Positions 50,583 through 62,525 of a stretch of 64,000 nt of DNA are shown in pieces. Origin of the DNA: Plectrocnemia conspersa (Eukaryota; Arthropoda; Insecta; Trichoptera; Polycentropodidae); contig VTFK01000010.1 of the NCBI GenBank assembly GCA_009617715.1, positions 1,178,001 through 1,242,000 on the forward strand, read 5' to 3'. Made by a program: the position numbers and the translations under genes. The notes below the pieces were generated by a model. It did not search any database and was not told the origin of the DNA. It saw only the letters and a list, made by a program, of their open reading frames with translations. Numbering within the stretch: the stretch's first letter is position 1; every line of letters starts with the position of its first letter.

Positions 50583-50811
50583 TGGCAACGGATGATGACG
50601 GGTGGCAAAGATTGAGCCACTGCAGTAATATTTTATTGAAGATTAATGTGATTTACATGTTTAATAAATAGAAATGGGTGAACAGTGCACTAGGCAGCAC
50701 CGGCTGTTGTCAGTCCGCCAAGAGAAGCGCTTACGTCGCGTCAGTTTTACCAGAGTGCCGCCAAGTTTTGTCTGTAATAAAACCTAAATAAATACATAAA
50801 TGCCCCCCACA
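50583..50811 (-). mobile_element. Solo LTR, copy 1
   Basis: On the minus strand this 229-base block starts TGTGGGGGGCATTTATG and ends CATCCGTTGCCA. It aligns along its length with 56146-56381: CAAAACTTGGCGGCACTCTG, TTCTCTTGGCG/CTTTTGGC, CAATAAAATATTACTGCAGT and GCCACCCGTCA are shared. TG...CA ends and an internal AATAAA suit an LTR. Flanking bases (ATATTT and ATATAT) match in only 5 of 6, so the target duplication has decayed. No internal retroelement is next to it. Confidence 0.7.
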
Positions 50812-53282
50812 ATATATTATATATAATAACGGCTAGACCACAGTGGATCCAAGCACTGCGAGTACCTGGATGAAAAGAAAACAATACAATGCAACAGGTG
50901 GGTACTTTGACAAGTGTTTACTCAGGTACGCACATCTACGCGACTTAAAGGGTATCAAATCAGCATACCTTATATGAATTTTTTGGAAAAATAAAAATGG
51001 ATAGTATTTATATTCTGTTATGTGCAGATATCTGAAAAAACCTTCTTGGATCTTTTCTATTAAGAGTGTCAGTTGCATTATTTAGCAACTAGACCAAAGA
51101 ATCATGTTCAAGTGTACTGCACAAGTGATTATACAAAGCAAAGGGTGGTTTTGAGCTCCTCAATTGATACTCATATCGCAAGAAAAAATCTATCTTCTTA
51201 TTAGTATTATTCGCGAATATTGCAATGATTCTTGTTAAAATTATGGTAAGTTATTTTTTTATGAATGTATACTTTTTTCGAAAATCCTTATTACTTATTA
51301 AAATACAAAATTGAAGATTAAATAATCAATGATAAATGATATTTTTTCTCTTCTTTTACAACGCAATTCGACTTAATTTCCAATTATGTAGATAAGATTC
51401 ATACAAATATTCTGTCATGTTTATAAAAATATATATTATAGAGACAATTTTATATATTTACAATTTAATACAAATGTTGAATCCAATTGAAGAGCAATAT
51501 GAATATCATTATATATTTTTAAACTCATTTAGACGTAAAAAATAGTAATAATATCAGTTTAATGATATAATATTGTTAAGAACACATGTTATTTTTTTAT
51601 AAAACCAGTTTCAATATCATATTTTTTTATATTCAAATGTAACTAAAGAGAAAAAATTAATTACAAAGTATTCAAATAATTTTTTTTTATTATTTAATAC
51701 TTTATTGTGTTTAAATTATTTTCGCTGTACAAAAAAAATACTCCAGTGTACATTAAAAAATTACAAAAACCTATGTACATCATAATTTGATTTTATATAT
51801 ATTAAAAAATATTTATTACTACCATTTCATAATACTTTTAGTTACAATTAAACAATACATTTTATGCATTTCAGCTTTATTTCTTTTAAATAAAGTTATA
51901 CATACATACAATATATATATATTATATTACAGCATTTTGATGGAATAGTCGAAAAGTGATATTGACGATTGTTGTTTGCAAGCAACATTATATATTTTGC
52001 ATTAATCGGCAAACTAACGTCTTTGAAAATTTCTGTCTTCATCATCACAAATATTCATTGTATAATAGCTGCACTTTGTACAAAGTACATAAAAGTTTAA
52101 ATCGTATTTTAATTTTTTTTAAAATATCAATTCAAAATATTATGATTTTTTACTGACAATTTTTCTTATAATGCATATATCAATAATTAGGGATATTATA
52201 ATTTTGCGAAAATATATAATTTAAATAAAAAAGTCATAAGTAGGTAAAAAAAATTAATTTAATTATATAGTCAGATATAATCTTTTTAATGCAATGATTA
52301 TTAAAGTTGCTTTACATTTTATTTGTTTAATTCATTATAAATTGTTGCCATGACAGTGATATTAACTATACATAAAAAAATATATGTAAATACAAACATG
52401 TGTATATAAATAAAACTATATAGAAAAGTAATAGTGATATATAAAATTAAAATTTTTAACAGTAGTAAATGTTACAGAAATAAATATATGTAAAAAAGGA
52501 GTCTGTTGTGGGAAGTCATATTATTTACATATTGTGTAAGATAAGTACATAAGTAAGTTATTTTATAGAATTATACATTGATTTAAAATTTGAAAAGTTG
52601 GAATACAATTTTAATCATAACATATAAAATGTTGAGAGATACAAAATAAGTACAAAATTATAGGTTTTAAGTTCATAACATAAATAAAAAATGTAGTTGT
52701 AAGTACCAGTACTTTGTTATAAAAATAGTAAATTAAAAAAATAAAAAAGAACATGTACAAATAGAGAAAGAAAATATTCGGAATGATATAAATAATGGAA
52801 TCAATATACAAAAAATAGAGAGCACAAGTTTGTAATAAATATAAATAAAATAAATTTATAACAAAGAGATCACTACTTGTCTCGAGAACAAAAACGATGA
52901 ACTTATTTACAAATCTATGTATATATTTAGGGAATAAAATAATTAATTGATTTTAGAAAATATGGAGGTATTTTGTTTGAAACATATGTGTGTTAAACTA
53001 TTAATTATAGTTTATAAGACTAGCAATGTTTTTGGTTCACTATTTAATTATGTTATATATGTATTGTTTAACTATTTTATGTAGCACCATTTCAGTTATA
53101 ACAATAATTGATAAATTCACAGCACTTTATTATATACAATAAATTACTTTAAACTGATTGTTTTTACTTGGAAGAATGTATGCGAAAATATATTAGAGAT
53201 CTTTTCATTTAATAAAAATAATCACATAAAAATAGATATATAGAATTGGTCAAATATAAATCATTTCATTTCAATACAAAAA
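50812..53282. other. AT-rich region downstream of the sulfotransferase gene
   Basis: Very AT-rich, with no gene. The right end contains the sulfotransferase 3' UTR; a minus-strand AATAAA (plus 53126-53131) is the nearest candidate polyadenylation signal. Confidence 0.5.
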
Positions 53283-55986
53283 TTAGCCTAAATCGAAACC
53301 TAATATATTTTGTAAATTGTAATTGAACAATTTAAAATCTTGTTTATAAACTTCATATATTTCTCTAATTAAATCTAGAGGCATTTTACTATAGTATTTT
53401 TTTAATTTTTCTGCCGTCCCCGAAGTCCTGATGTCTCTTGGAAACGAAACATAAGAAGCGTTGATTGAATTTAACGCTAATAATGAATCATCTAATAAAG
53501 TTTCGTATTTGCCTGAAAATGAAATATGTACATTAAAACGACGAATCTTATTAGATAAAATTAATTAATTTTAATGTTAAGGCATAAATATAAAATAGAG
53601 AATGTGGAGAATATATAAAGTCTCAAATAACATTATTCAACCACTGATATGAATAAAAAACAACATTAATCCAACAAAAATAACTCAAAAAATGTTATAA
53701 TAATTAAAAAAACAATAAAAAAAATATATTTTACTCTTTTCTGGAATCTTCGTGACTATAAAAATATAAGTGTAATTATTAATTATTGGTGATCTTTGAC
53801 AAAATAAAAAATATGTTAAATTTTAAATGTATATACTATACCAACCTATTAATGTATATTTTATGACACAAGGATGGCATAAGCGTGTGATAGATTCCCA
53901 ATGCTCGTTGAGACTATATTGAGACTCATTGTTTCTGGTATTAAATGGTAACGTTAAAAATTCGATAAACTCCTCGAAGGTGACGTCGTTTCCTTTTTCC
54001 AAAGAAGAATTCAAAGCGTTTGGGCGAAGCAGTTTTATTATCATACGACCGACTCTTTTCTATAAAAAAATATATTTTAAAACAATTATTTATTACAAAT
54101 TGTACATTGTAAATGTTTTTTTTGTGAGATGATTTTCGCTGAGATGCGAATAGTTATATTGAGTTATAAAATATAAAATATCTGTAATTGCTAAAATATT
54201 TTGTAAGAATTCTTACAATATAATGTAAGATTAATCTAAAAATAAAAGTAATGCAATATAGAGATACATAATACATTTAAATTTTAGGTAATTTTTCAAC
54301 GGCGTAAGATTTTTTCTTCTACTAGAAAATATTACTACAATGCTTTCAGATATTTTTGTAGTGACCATTTTTTAATAATTCTACAATAATTTTCAATTGC
54401 TTGAAGGAGATTTTAATTATTTTAGAAAATGTTTTTAATGAGGTTTTTAATAGTTGGGAAATCACAATATTGTAAATGTTTTTGTCACTTGTATTAAATT
54501 TCAAAGCACTTACATAAAAATCATGAACAAAGCTGAGGGTCGATGCATATTAGAATTAGGTACAGATTATAACAATATGATATTTGCAAATAAAGTATGC
54601 ATACGTCAAAGGATATCATACAGCCAGACCCAGATAATAGCAAATAAAAATAGTGCATTTAAACATTGCCTTAAATCACATAAAAAAGTGCACTTCACAC
54701 AAAAAAGTTTACACATTTCTGAAATACCACAAAGAACAATGCCACAAAATCTACGCATTTTACAGCTAATACAAAGAGGCGACAACAAAAAAAAACTGGC
54801 CTAAAAATTGCATCGTAAAAAATGAGGTTCGCAGATTACAAAAAAGGACGAGCAATGTAACAAAGAGATTGTCATACAATTCCGCAGCAACAGGTAAAAA
54901 TACTGCAGAACGAAAATAAATGGAATATCATTGCAAATTCTGTTTACAAAAGAACAAACAAATAGAGGAAATTTATGGAATGGATGCCAATTCTCAGCCT
55001 CGGGGAGAACGTTTAGATTCGACATTCCTACAACACAGTCTAAATTTAATCTTCGGATTTGGTTTTTGCACGGTATTAAAATCTATATTTAGTATAACCA
55101 GTGATTCTATTGAGCTACCAGTCAAGTACTAAATAAAAAATACCGCTTTACATCAATTATAAGACGCATGTGTTTTCGTATTTTGATGTCTCTGTATTTG
55201 TGGTGCGTCTTATATTCGATGGCCTCTTATTAGAGTAAAGGGTATGCTTTATTTTTATAATAAAGTATTTATTCACTTTTTTATTTTTTATTTCCAGCTT
55301 AGAAAAATGAGTGCTTGAAGTTCGAGTCGTTGATTTTCGTATCAACTGCGTTTTACGGTATTTATAATTCTGAATTCAATGTTACAATTACCTGAAAATA
55401 ACTAGCACTCGTTGAATCATCTTCTAATTTATTTCGATAAGCTGATAAAAGTCTCTCGAACGGATGTCTGACAAAAATTAACTTTTGATAGTTTTCGATG
55501 AGCTTTTCTCGTTCGGACGACGAAATATTGCCTAAATTCGGAAACATTCCCGGCGAGTGCGCTAACGAAGCAGGAATGGTTAATACGTCTGTGCCGTTCC
55601 ATTTTTTCGATAGTATCATCAATATTCTTTTCCAGTTTGTGCAAGCTACCTGTGTTTTAAATACAATTATTATTATTGCTGGTTTTGTAGACAAGTATTA
55701 TATAAATCATACAAAATACCTTCGGTACATAACAGTACAGGAGTTTGTGGTTGTGGTCAATGAGTACATGTTCGAGCTGTTCCGGTGTCAGATTAGATAA
55801 AGAGACGCTGTTGTTGAATGTGTCACAAGTAGTTTGTAAATATTCGACTCTGCCAAGGTTGATGGATTGCGTCAGTTCAGAGGAATACGATGGAGTGGAT
55901 CGTGTGGAACATAGCACCGAGGCGATTAAGAGCTGAAGAAACAGCGCCCTAACGTCCCATGACGTATCCCTACCGCGCACCAACAT
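53283..55986 (-). CDS. Carbohydrate sulfotransferase, CHST11/chondroitin 4-sulfotransferase type
   Basis: Golgi type II membrane enzyme that transfers sulfate from PAPS to a sugar, probably on chondroitin-like chains. Minus-strand exons 55986-55720, 55649-55392, 54059-53846 and 53512-53283 give 322 aa with consistent phases (human CHST11 352). A hydrophobic N-terminal anchor (LFLQLLIASVLCS) follows a short basic start. The 5'-phosphosulfate-binding motif spans the first junction (YCYVPKVACTNWKRILM); the 3'-phosphate motif is FVRHPFERLLSAYRNKL. Exon 3 has VTFEEFIEFL and HWESITRLCHPC, exon 4 the family's end (GKYETLLDD, YYSKMPLDLIREIYEVYKQD, DFKLFNYNL). The PKVACTNW and RHPFERLLSAYR strings are diagnostic of the HNK-1/chondroitin sulfotransferase family; the exact acceptor cannot be read. 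Intron 2 is 1.3 kb and empty of genes. Confidence 0.93.
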
Positions 55987-56145
55987 TCCTACGACACATT
56001 CCGATTGACCGCACTGACATTTGATCCCAGTGTTGCCATTGTCACGACTGTCATCCGAAAACTATATTTTTGATTTTACAATTAATTGTATTGTAGTATA
56101 AATATTAGGCCGCATAGGTTAGTAAAAACATAACAAATTAAATAC

Positions 56146-56381
56146 TGTAGGGGAATATTTATATATATTTTCATTTGGGTTTATTATGCCCAAAACTTGG
56201 CGGCACTCTGGTAGAACTGGTGTGACGGACCCTTCTTTTGGCAAACTCGGTTGCGAGCCCGGCCTACTGCCCCGTACACTGTACATTAATAATATTCTAA
56301 CATGTAATTAACATACTCAATAAAACACTACTGCAGCGGCTCAATCTGTGTCTAATTGCCACCCGTCACCTCATGTCGCCA
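56146..56381 (+). mobile_element. Solo LTR, copy 2, with 6-bp duplication
   Basis: A 236-base block starting TGTAGGGGAATATTT and ending ATGTCGCCA, flanked by an exact AAATAC duplication (56140-56145 and 56382-56387). It contains AATAAA and aligns with copy 1 at 50583-50811 in inverted orientation. It lies between the starts of the sulfotransferase (55986, leftward) and the LYPLAL1-like gene (57099, rightward). The TGT-G-rich start resembles BEL/Pao LTRs, but the family assignment is only a guess. Confidence 0.75.
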
Positions 56382-56387
56382 AAATAC

Positions 56388-57098
56388 ACTTCAATTAGTA
56401 AACAAGTGAAACTCTTCGTAATAATTTACACAAAGTAGACGTGCAAATAAATGGCAAAACGCTATTATTTTATAAAATAAATAAAGTATATTTTATTTAC
56501 CTTTGAAATTTTTATATAAGTCAGGCCAAAAAATAAGGGATCCAAATGAAATTTTCTAATATGCGGATGGATTTCATTATATAACACTTAGTTAAATACA
56601 GATGATATTGTAAAGCAGCGGTGAAAATTTGATATTAAAAAAACTATCATAATTTTTTCGACGTTTGTTCATTTAATTTCGACGTTTGTTCAGATTTATG
56701 TATAATAATATTTTTATAACAGTTTAAATTTGATTGTGTGTATTTTATTACAAATTCGTAAATTTGTGATTTTTAAGAATAAACGAAAACACTCAGAATC
56801 GCCACTTCTTATTTACTCACAAATTTATTTTATTGTTTTATAAGCCACAATATTCTTATAATTCACCGAATGTAAAAATGACAATTTATTTGTAAATTTT
56901 GCAATTATTAAATTTTTTTTCAAATCAGTTTTTTGTATTTGTGTTTATGTTCATTAATTTTTTCGTTAAGGCCAACGAGCATATTTCGGAAATTTTGGTT
57001 AGGTGCACTATTTGACGTTTCAACATATTGTTTTTATCTCCATATTGATGAAAAGATATTTGATAAATTAAACAATAGTTTAATAATTGACAAACTTA
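56388..57098. promoter_or_regulatory. Upstream region of the LYPLAL1-like gene
   Basis: AT-rich. Presumably holds the LYPLAL1-like promoter and 5' UTR. A repeated 14-mer (TTCGACGTTTGTTC) occurs at about 56659 and 56680. A 70-codon frame near 56933 is in a different phase from the gene and is not supported. Confidence 0.4.
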
Positions 57099-58045
57099 AT
57101 GTATGGCAATTTATTATTAAAAATAGTTCGATCTACTGCTTCTAAAATGTACTCTGGAACTGTAATATTTTTTCATGGCTCTGGTATAAATAACATTGGA
57201 ATTTTCTCATTGATTTATTTTTAAGCAACCTGTTATTATAAACTATGTTTTATATTAAATAAGTCAAATAATTATATTCTGTTTTTTTAGGATCGACTGG
57301 TGAATTTTGTAGTGATAGAGTATCATACTTACTTGGAAAGAAGTTTTCATTTGGCCACTTAAAAGTAATATTTCCTACTGCCCCCTTGCAACCCTACACT
57401 TTATACGGCGGAGAATTGAGTAATGTGTGGTTTGATCGTTCAGCCTTGAGTGCTAATGTTCCTGAATGTATAGAATCCATTGAAAATATAGGAAAGGTAG
57501 TTAAGCAATTAATTAAAAGTGAAAACGATAATGGAATACCGACCAATAGGATTGTTGTAGGTAAGAGAAACATTGTTAAATATATTTATGTAAGAATGTG
57601 CTACAAATTAGTACTTTTTTTGTCTATTAGGAGGTATATCGATGGGTGGTGCCTTAGCATTTTACACTGGTTATAAATGGGAACCATCCGTGGCAGGTGT
57701 ATTTGCGATGTCTTCTTTCCTCAACAACAATTCATCCGTTTATAAATATTTAGAAACAAATAAAGGCTCTAGTAAATAATTTATTTGTGTACATGTTATA
57801 TGCATATATTGTACAAATGATATAAATTAAAATTGATAAATGTTTCAGTACCTGAACTAATACAATTTCATGGAGTAGAAGATGATTTAGTTCCATTAGA
57901 AACGGCTAGAAGTACTTATGAGCAATTGACGTCAAGAGGAGTCAAAGGAAAATTTATAGTAGACGATGAAGGAGAACATTTTCCGAATACATCTCAATTA
58001 TCGACTGTCATGACTTGGATTCAAAGTGTTTTACCACCTTTATAA
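57099..58045 (+). CDS. LYPLAL1: Lysophospholipase-like protein 1 / acyl-protein thioesterase family
   Basis: Cytosolic alpha/beta-hydrolase of the acyl-protein thioesterase/carboxylesterase-2 family. Exons 57099-57183, 57291-57560, 57631-57771 and 57849-58045, consistent phases, give 230 aa (human LYPLAL1 237). Oxyanion-loop motif FFHGSGSTGE spans the first junction; then VIFPTAPLQPYT, SNVWFDR, the nucleophile elbow GGISMGG (Ser), the Asp loop HGVEDDLVP and the His in EGEHFPN, so the triad is complete. SNVWFDR and FALSSFLN-like FAMSSFLNNNSSVY point to LYPLAL1 rather than LYPLA1/2. I chose the start at 57099 over the methionine at 57147 because the extra residues (LLLKIVRSTASKMYSGTVIF) align with the human N-terminus. 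A plausible AATAAA is at 58278-58283. Confidence 0.93.
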
Positions 58046-58383
58046 TGTTTATTTTTAAATTATACATTGAATGTTATATTGTTATTGTGTATAGTTTAGA
58101 TTTTACGTGGTTAACACTACGATGAAACGATATGTGTGTCGTCCCGGATAATAGTTCTCGGCCTATGGCATAGCATGTGTGTCATGTTTCCACCAATAGT
58201 TACTATTTGGTGACAAAATTAAATGATAAATGGCATAATCCATTCATCATTTTATTTATTTACCAGATTGCAGTGATAATAAACCTTATTAATTAAAATT
58301 TTATTTTTCATTATATGTTGTAAAAACATTAAAGCTCATTAACCACTATCTTAATTCAACTTATTTAATTTAAAATAAACAAT

Positions 58384-59520
58384 TTTACCAACAAATTAAA
58401 GGAGCATCCATTAGATCACCTTTGTCATCAATAATTGCAAACCTTTTAATGGAAGACTTAGAAATCAGAGCATTAAAAAATTCTGAATTAAAACCAAAAA
58501 TTTGGCTCTGATATGTAAACAATATATTTGTAATATGACCAATATAGTTTTGATAAATTAAACTTTTTTCTAAATCTTTTGAATTAACTTCACTATGGAA
58601 ATTGAATAAAACAAATCTCTACTATTTTTAGAAAAAATAATGTCACTTTTATACGCTCGGTTTATAAGAAAAAATATACACATCGCTATTTAAATGTTAA
58701 TTCTCACTATCATTCTTCACATCTAAATTCTATAGCGCTTTCCTATTTCATAGAGCAGAAAACTTTTGGATAATGAACATAAATTTAAATAATTAAAAAT
58801 GTCAAAGAAGCATTAAAATTAAATGGCTTCACTAATATTCACAATAAAAAGAAAAATAATAATTAAAATGTAGATAAAAATTTAATGGAATTACACGTTC
58901 GAGGAATATCAAAAAAGATTGGGCGTGTACTTTCCAAAGGTGGTGTTAGGGCAATTTTTAAATCTCATAATAAAATAGAAACTATTCTACCGAATGGAAA
59001 GAACAAACGAATCGGAAAGAGTATACCAAATTTTTTGCGGCAATTGTGACAACATATACATTGGTCAGACAAATTGTAGAATTTCACAACGGAAAACAAA
59101 AAAGGAACGCGATAAAATGCTTTGATGAAAATCACCATATAAATTTTGATATAACCAAAGCTTTGGGCAAAACTAAAAACCCAATTGTAAAAAAATATAG
59201 GGAAGCAATTGAAATAGAAATTAAAAGAAAAATAACAGTAAATAGAAGAGACGACACGAAAATGATTTCAAATACTTGGCTACCGATTTTAAACCAAGCT
59301 AAAATCAATTTTAATAAAAGTTGCACAAATACACATTTATTTAATAATAAAAACGATTAAAAATAAGACAGATAAGGTCCAGATTACTTTCTGGACAATG
59401 ACTCCAGCATCGGATGTCGAAACGTTGGCAAGGGAAATGCGAGAAAGAAAAGGCGCGATACGCAAGCCCTCGCATCTCAAAATTCCATTACAAATTTAAA
59501 CAACACAAAAAAGGTTAATT
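58384..59520 (+). pseudogene. Decayed Penelope-like retroelement (RT and GIY-YIG remains)
   Basis: The reading QIKGASIRSPLSSIIANLLM then EDLEIRALKN...LKPKIW (from about 58395) followed by YVNNIFVI is the reverse-transcriptase core of Penelope-like elements (consensus GAPMGSPLSPxxAxxxMExxE and YVDDTFVI), with the first catalytic Asp changed to Asn. Further on, ISKKIGRVLSKGG and VYQIFCGNCDNIYIGQTNCR (59022-59080) give the GIY-YIG endonuclease with its characteristic CxxC before YIGQT. Stops and frameshifts separate the parts. The last 100 bases are GC-richer (CGAAACGTTGGCAAGG...). Confidence 0.8.
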
Positions 59521-62160
59521 TAAAAAAATCATATATATTTATAGAATAAACGATTCGGGTAATGGTTTTGAAACTATAAGCGTATTAAATTTTATTATTC
59601 AATAATAATTCATAAAAATGGTAAAGATAATAAACGATCTTTTAGCTACAAATGAACTTATACCACTTTCAATAATAACAAATTATAAAAAATATAAACA
59701 ATAGCAATTTTAAACTTATATTTTATTTGAAATTGGCTTTTCTGTAATGTATTTTTAATGTAAAAAATAATAATTAAAATGAAGACATGTAAGTGAAGTA
59801 ATTATGGTGAACAAAAGATATTTAAGGCAGTAAACTCATCCAGTTGGATTATTACGAATGGTATTCCATATAAAGGTATCTCATAAACCTTTTCTGATTT
59901 TTTTCGATTAATAGGGAGTATTTGGATACTCGCAATTCTAAATTATAGACTCCTATTGAAGAAAGCTGCAAACAGAAGTATAATAGAGGACGCATTCTTA
60001 AGTTAAGACAAAGCTGAGGATCTTGGAAGATTTTTTGCAGTCGTTCCAGTGTAGAGAAAACCTTTACTTGTTCTGAATAGTGATTTCGAGAGTTTGGTTG
60101 AAGTTTCTATAGCTAGAACGTTGCTATCGAGATTGTATGAATATTCTGATGGTGAATGGGATTGGGAAATTAACATAATATAATACTGCCTTATAGTTTC
60201 CGATACTAAAAGGCAGACGGTTGACGGAAGTTCATTTCCACAGATAATCTACAATAAATCATTCTGTAGAAAGAAACCGTCCACAAAAGATTCAATGCAT
60301 CAAAGCAATTTTAAATCATCGCCATATAAAAAAACTGGAATTTGTAACTGTACTTAATATATGATTAGAATTGTGGAGGGCCCAGGTTGGACAGGTTGGC
60401 TAGGAGTGAACTCCTTAAGGGGCGAAATGTTTTTTTGACGTAGGCTTTGCCATAGGTTACGAACTGTTAACAAGCTCTCAAATAACTAAAGTAAGTTCAC
60501 GGAGTTAATGTTAATGAACATGTATATGCTTTTATCTTAGTTTTTTTTGAACTAATGGGAATTCGTTTTACATAAACTTTAGTTTCTCATTTACACCTTA
60601 TCTTTTACTGTATTAGCCACGGTATTTAATTAAGTATTTGTTTAACGTATAAATAGAGTTAATTAAACGAATTTATTTCGAATAAAACCTATTTTAATCA
60701 ATAACAGCTTTCAATATTATTATTTCAGAAAATTTTCAAAAAATACATAGTTATTAAAATAAAGTCCCCTATTATTAAGTATGAATGTTTCTTTATGTAA
60801 TATATTGATGTAAAAAAATATTGCTCCTTGTTGATGTTTATATAATATTATATTTAAAGAGAATATGGAATATACTTGTACATATGTATAGTGATCCATT
60901 GTTTGTTTCCATTGTTTATTTCTTGGAAGCACGAGAAAAAAAGAGGTATTGTATTGTAAAATTCAGAAAAAAAATACTTTTGTAAGTTTGTAAATGGGTA
61001 TATAATTATGTATAATAAAAAGTGTTATTCAGAAATATGTATATTTTTGCTTGAAATATATCTTTGTTTTTTATTATGTAAAATAAATCGTTTTATTTTC
61101 ATACAGTATGTTATTTATTATAAAACAGACGTTTTCAAAGTATCTACTTAAAATATATAAATAAAATCAATATTCGACTTATAAAATTAATTACAATACA
61201 AAATTGTGAGACACATTATACAGATTATGCTCTCAATATCAAAACCATGTATGTCTATATTAATAAAAAATATTTGGCATATAAAAATAATATAGTGACA
61301 TATCTGTTTACCAAAGAAAAACGGCGTGAACCACAAAAAAATATTTCTGATGTTTTTTTGTGGTTCACTTTATGTAAATAATGAAAAAAATTTTAATTAC
61401 CACTTTTACTTTTGCACAGATAATATTGCCTTTATTCCCTTTAATTCTCTCCTCATGCTCACAAAATAAACTTGGTTCATATAAAAACAAGAATAAAATG
61501 AGTTGAATCAATTTTAAATGTGCGTAATTGTGACGATAAACACGATATTTTAAGAAAAAATTCTTAAAAGGGTCATAAAACCAATTCATTTTTGTACTAA
61601 TAATCAGAAAATCACATAGCTGTTATGCGTATCCATTATCAGTATACATAGATAGTTCCAAAACGAGTGCACTAAGAGCCGATAGACTTATTAAACTGAT
61701 TGTAATTCCTAAAGGGAATGTAAGCCAGAACCAAGGCCGCCGAAAAGGAAAATTGGGCCCTAGTGATTATTGTTGCTGCACCCTACCTCTAACATTTAAG
61801 TGACATCTAAATTATAATATTAAAAGACTAATCGTCCGCACAATTTTGCGTTTTCTTATATAAATGAAAATGAAAACCTAAAAATGTAAGTGGAAACCAT
61901 TTCACTGTGTCATAAACTAATGATATAAAATGGAGATCATGTAATCGAAAACAATTCATACCTCTTTGTCAGTCTACATCATAGATTCTAAACTAAAATG
62001 ACTCATTTGTCAACAACAAAATTTATACTGTGCTACTTATAAAATTAAAAACTTTATTTTAATTAATATATGTTATTTATAATAATATTTGACATTTATA
62101 ATAAATATTTGCCACATAAATGAATAAATGCTATTTATAAAAATAATATTAGCAATTTAA
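59521..62160. other. Gene-free AT-rich region
   Basis: No gene is recognised. 59830-60360 is slightly less AT-rich and may be an old retroelement fragment, but I see no definite domain. A 16-bp perfect hairpin lies at 61326-61368. The rest is AT-rich. Confidence 0.5.
61326..61368. repeat. Perfect 16-bp hairpin
   Basis: GTGAACCACAAAAAAA (61326-61341) and its exact reverse complement (61353-61368) enclose an 11-base loop. It could be a relic of a small inverted-repeat element or a folded transcript; too A/T-rich in the stem for a confident microRNA call. Confidence 0.85.
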
Positions 62161-62164
62161 AAAA

Positions 62165-62320
62165 TCAAAATAAGTAAGGTACCTAGCCCATGGGTACCTG
62201 GAGAAAACGATTAAAGATAAGGCATTTTTGTAAATATAAATTCACGTCTTCTGCGGGGACTCGAACCCGTGGCCTTTAGGTTAACAGCCTAGGCCATGCG
62301 AATTATCTTATTCCGATCTT
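62165..62320 (-). repeat. tRNA-derived (Asn-like) sequence, probable SINE
   Basis: On the minus strand: AGGCTGTTAACCT forms a tRNA-Asn-like anticodon loop (GTT), followed by GGGTTCGAGTCC, a near-perfect box B (plus 62257-62267). The D arm is missing or degenerate, the T stem pairs only partly and the acceptor stem does not close, so it is not a working tRNA. The unrelated tail continuing to about 62165 suggests a tRNA-headed SINE, inserted head-left on the minus strand. Confidence 0.5.
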
Positions 62321-62525
62321 GAACAAGAAAGGTGATAATAAATTATATTTATTGAAATGCATTGGACACATCTGACACGAATAGTGAGCCTATATAAAAT
62401 GTGCTGTTTCATAACATTCTGGTGCACTCTTAATTTTCATGGACACAGATTTATAACATAACATAGAGTTTTAATAATAAACTATATTTATTGTTGATTA
62501 AATATATAATAATAATATCGGAAAT

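Noticed and set aside
54454..55132. Frames of 70-116 codons inside sulfotransferase intron 2
   Set aside because: No recognisable domain, AT-driven lysine/asparagine content, and they lie within an intron that must be removed to make a complete enzyme.
59830..60360. Retroelement integrase-like fragment
   Set aside because: A weak resemblance in one frame (ARTLLSRLYEYSDGEWDW) without any catalytic or zinc-binding motif; not enough to call.
62248..62320. Functional tRNA-Asn gene
   Set aside because: The D arm and acceptor stem cannot be formed and the T stem has mismatches; only the anticodon loop and box B are good.
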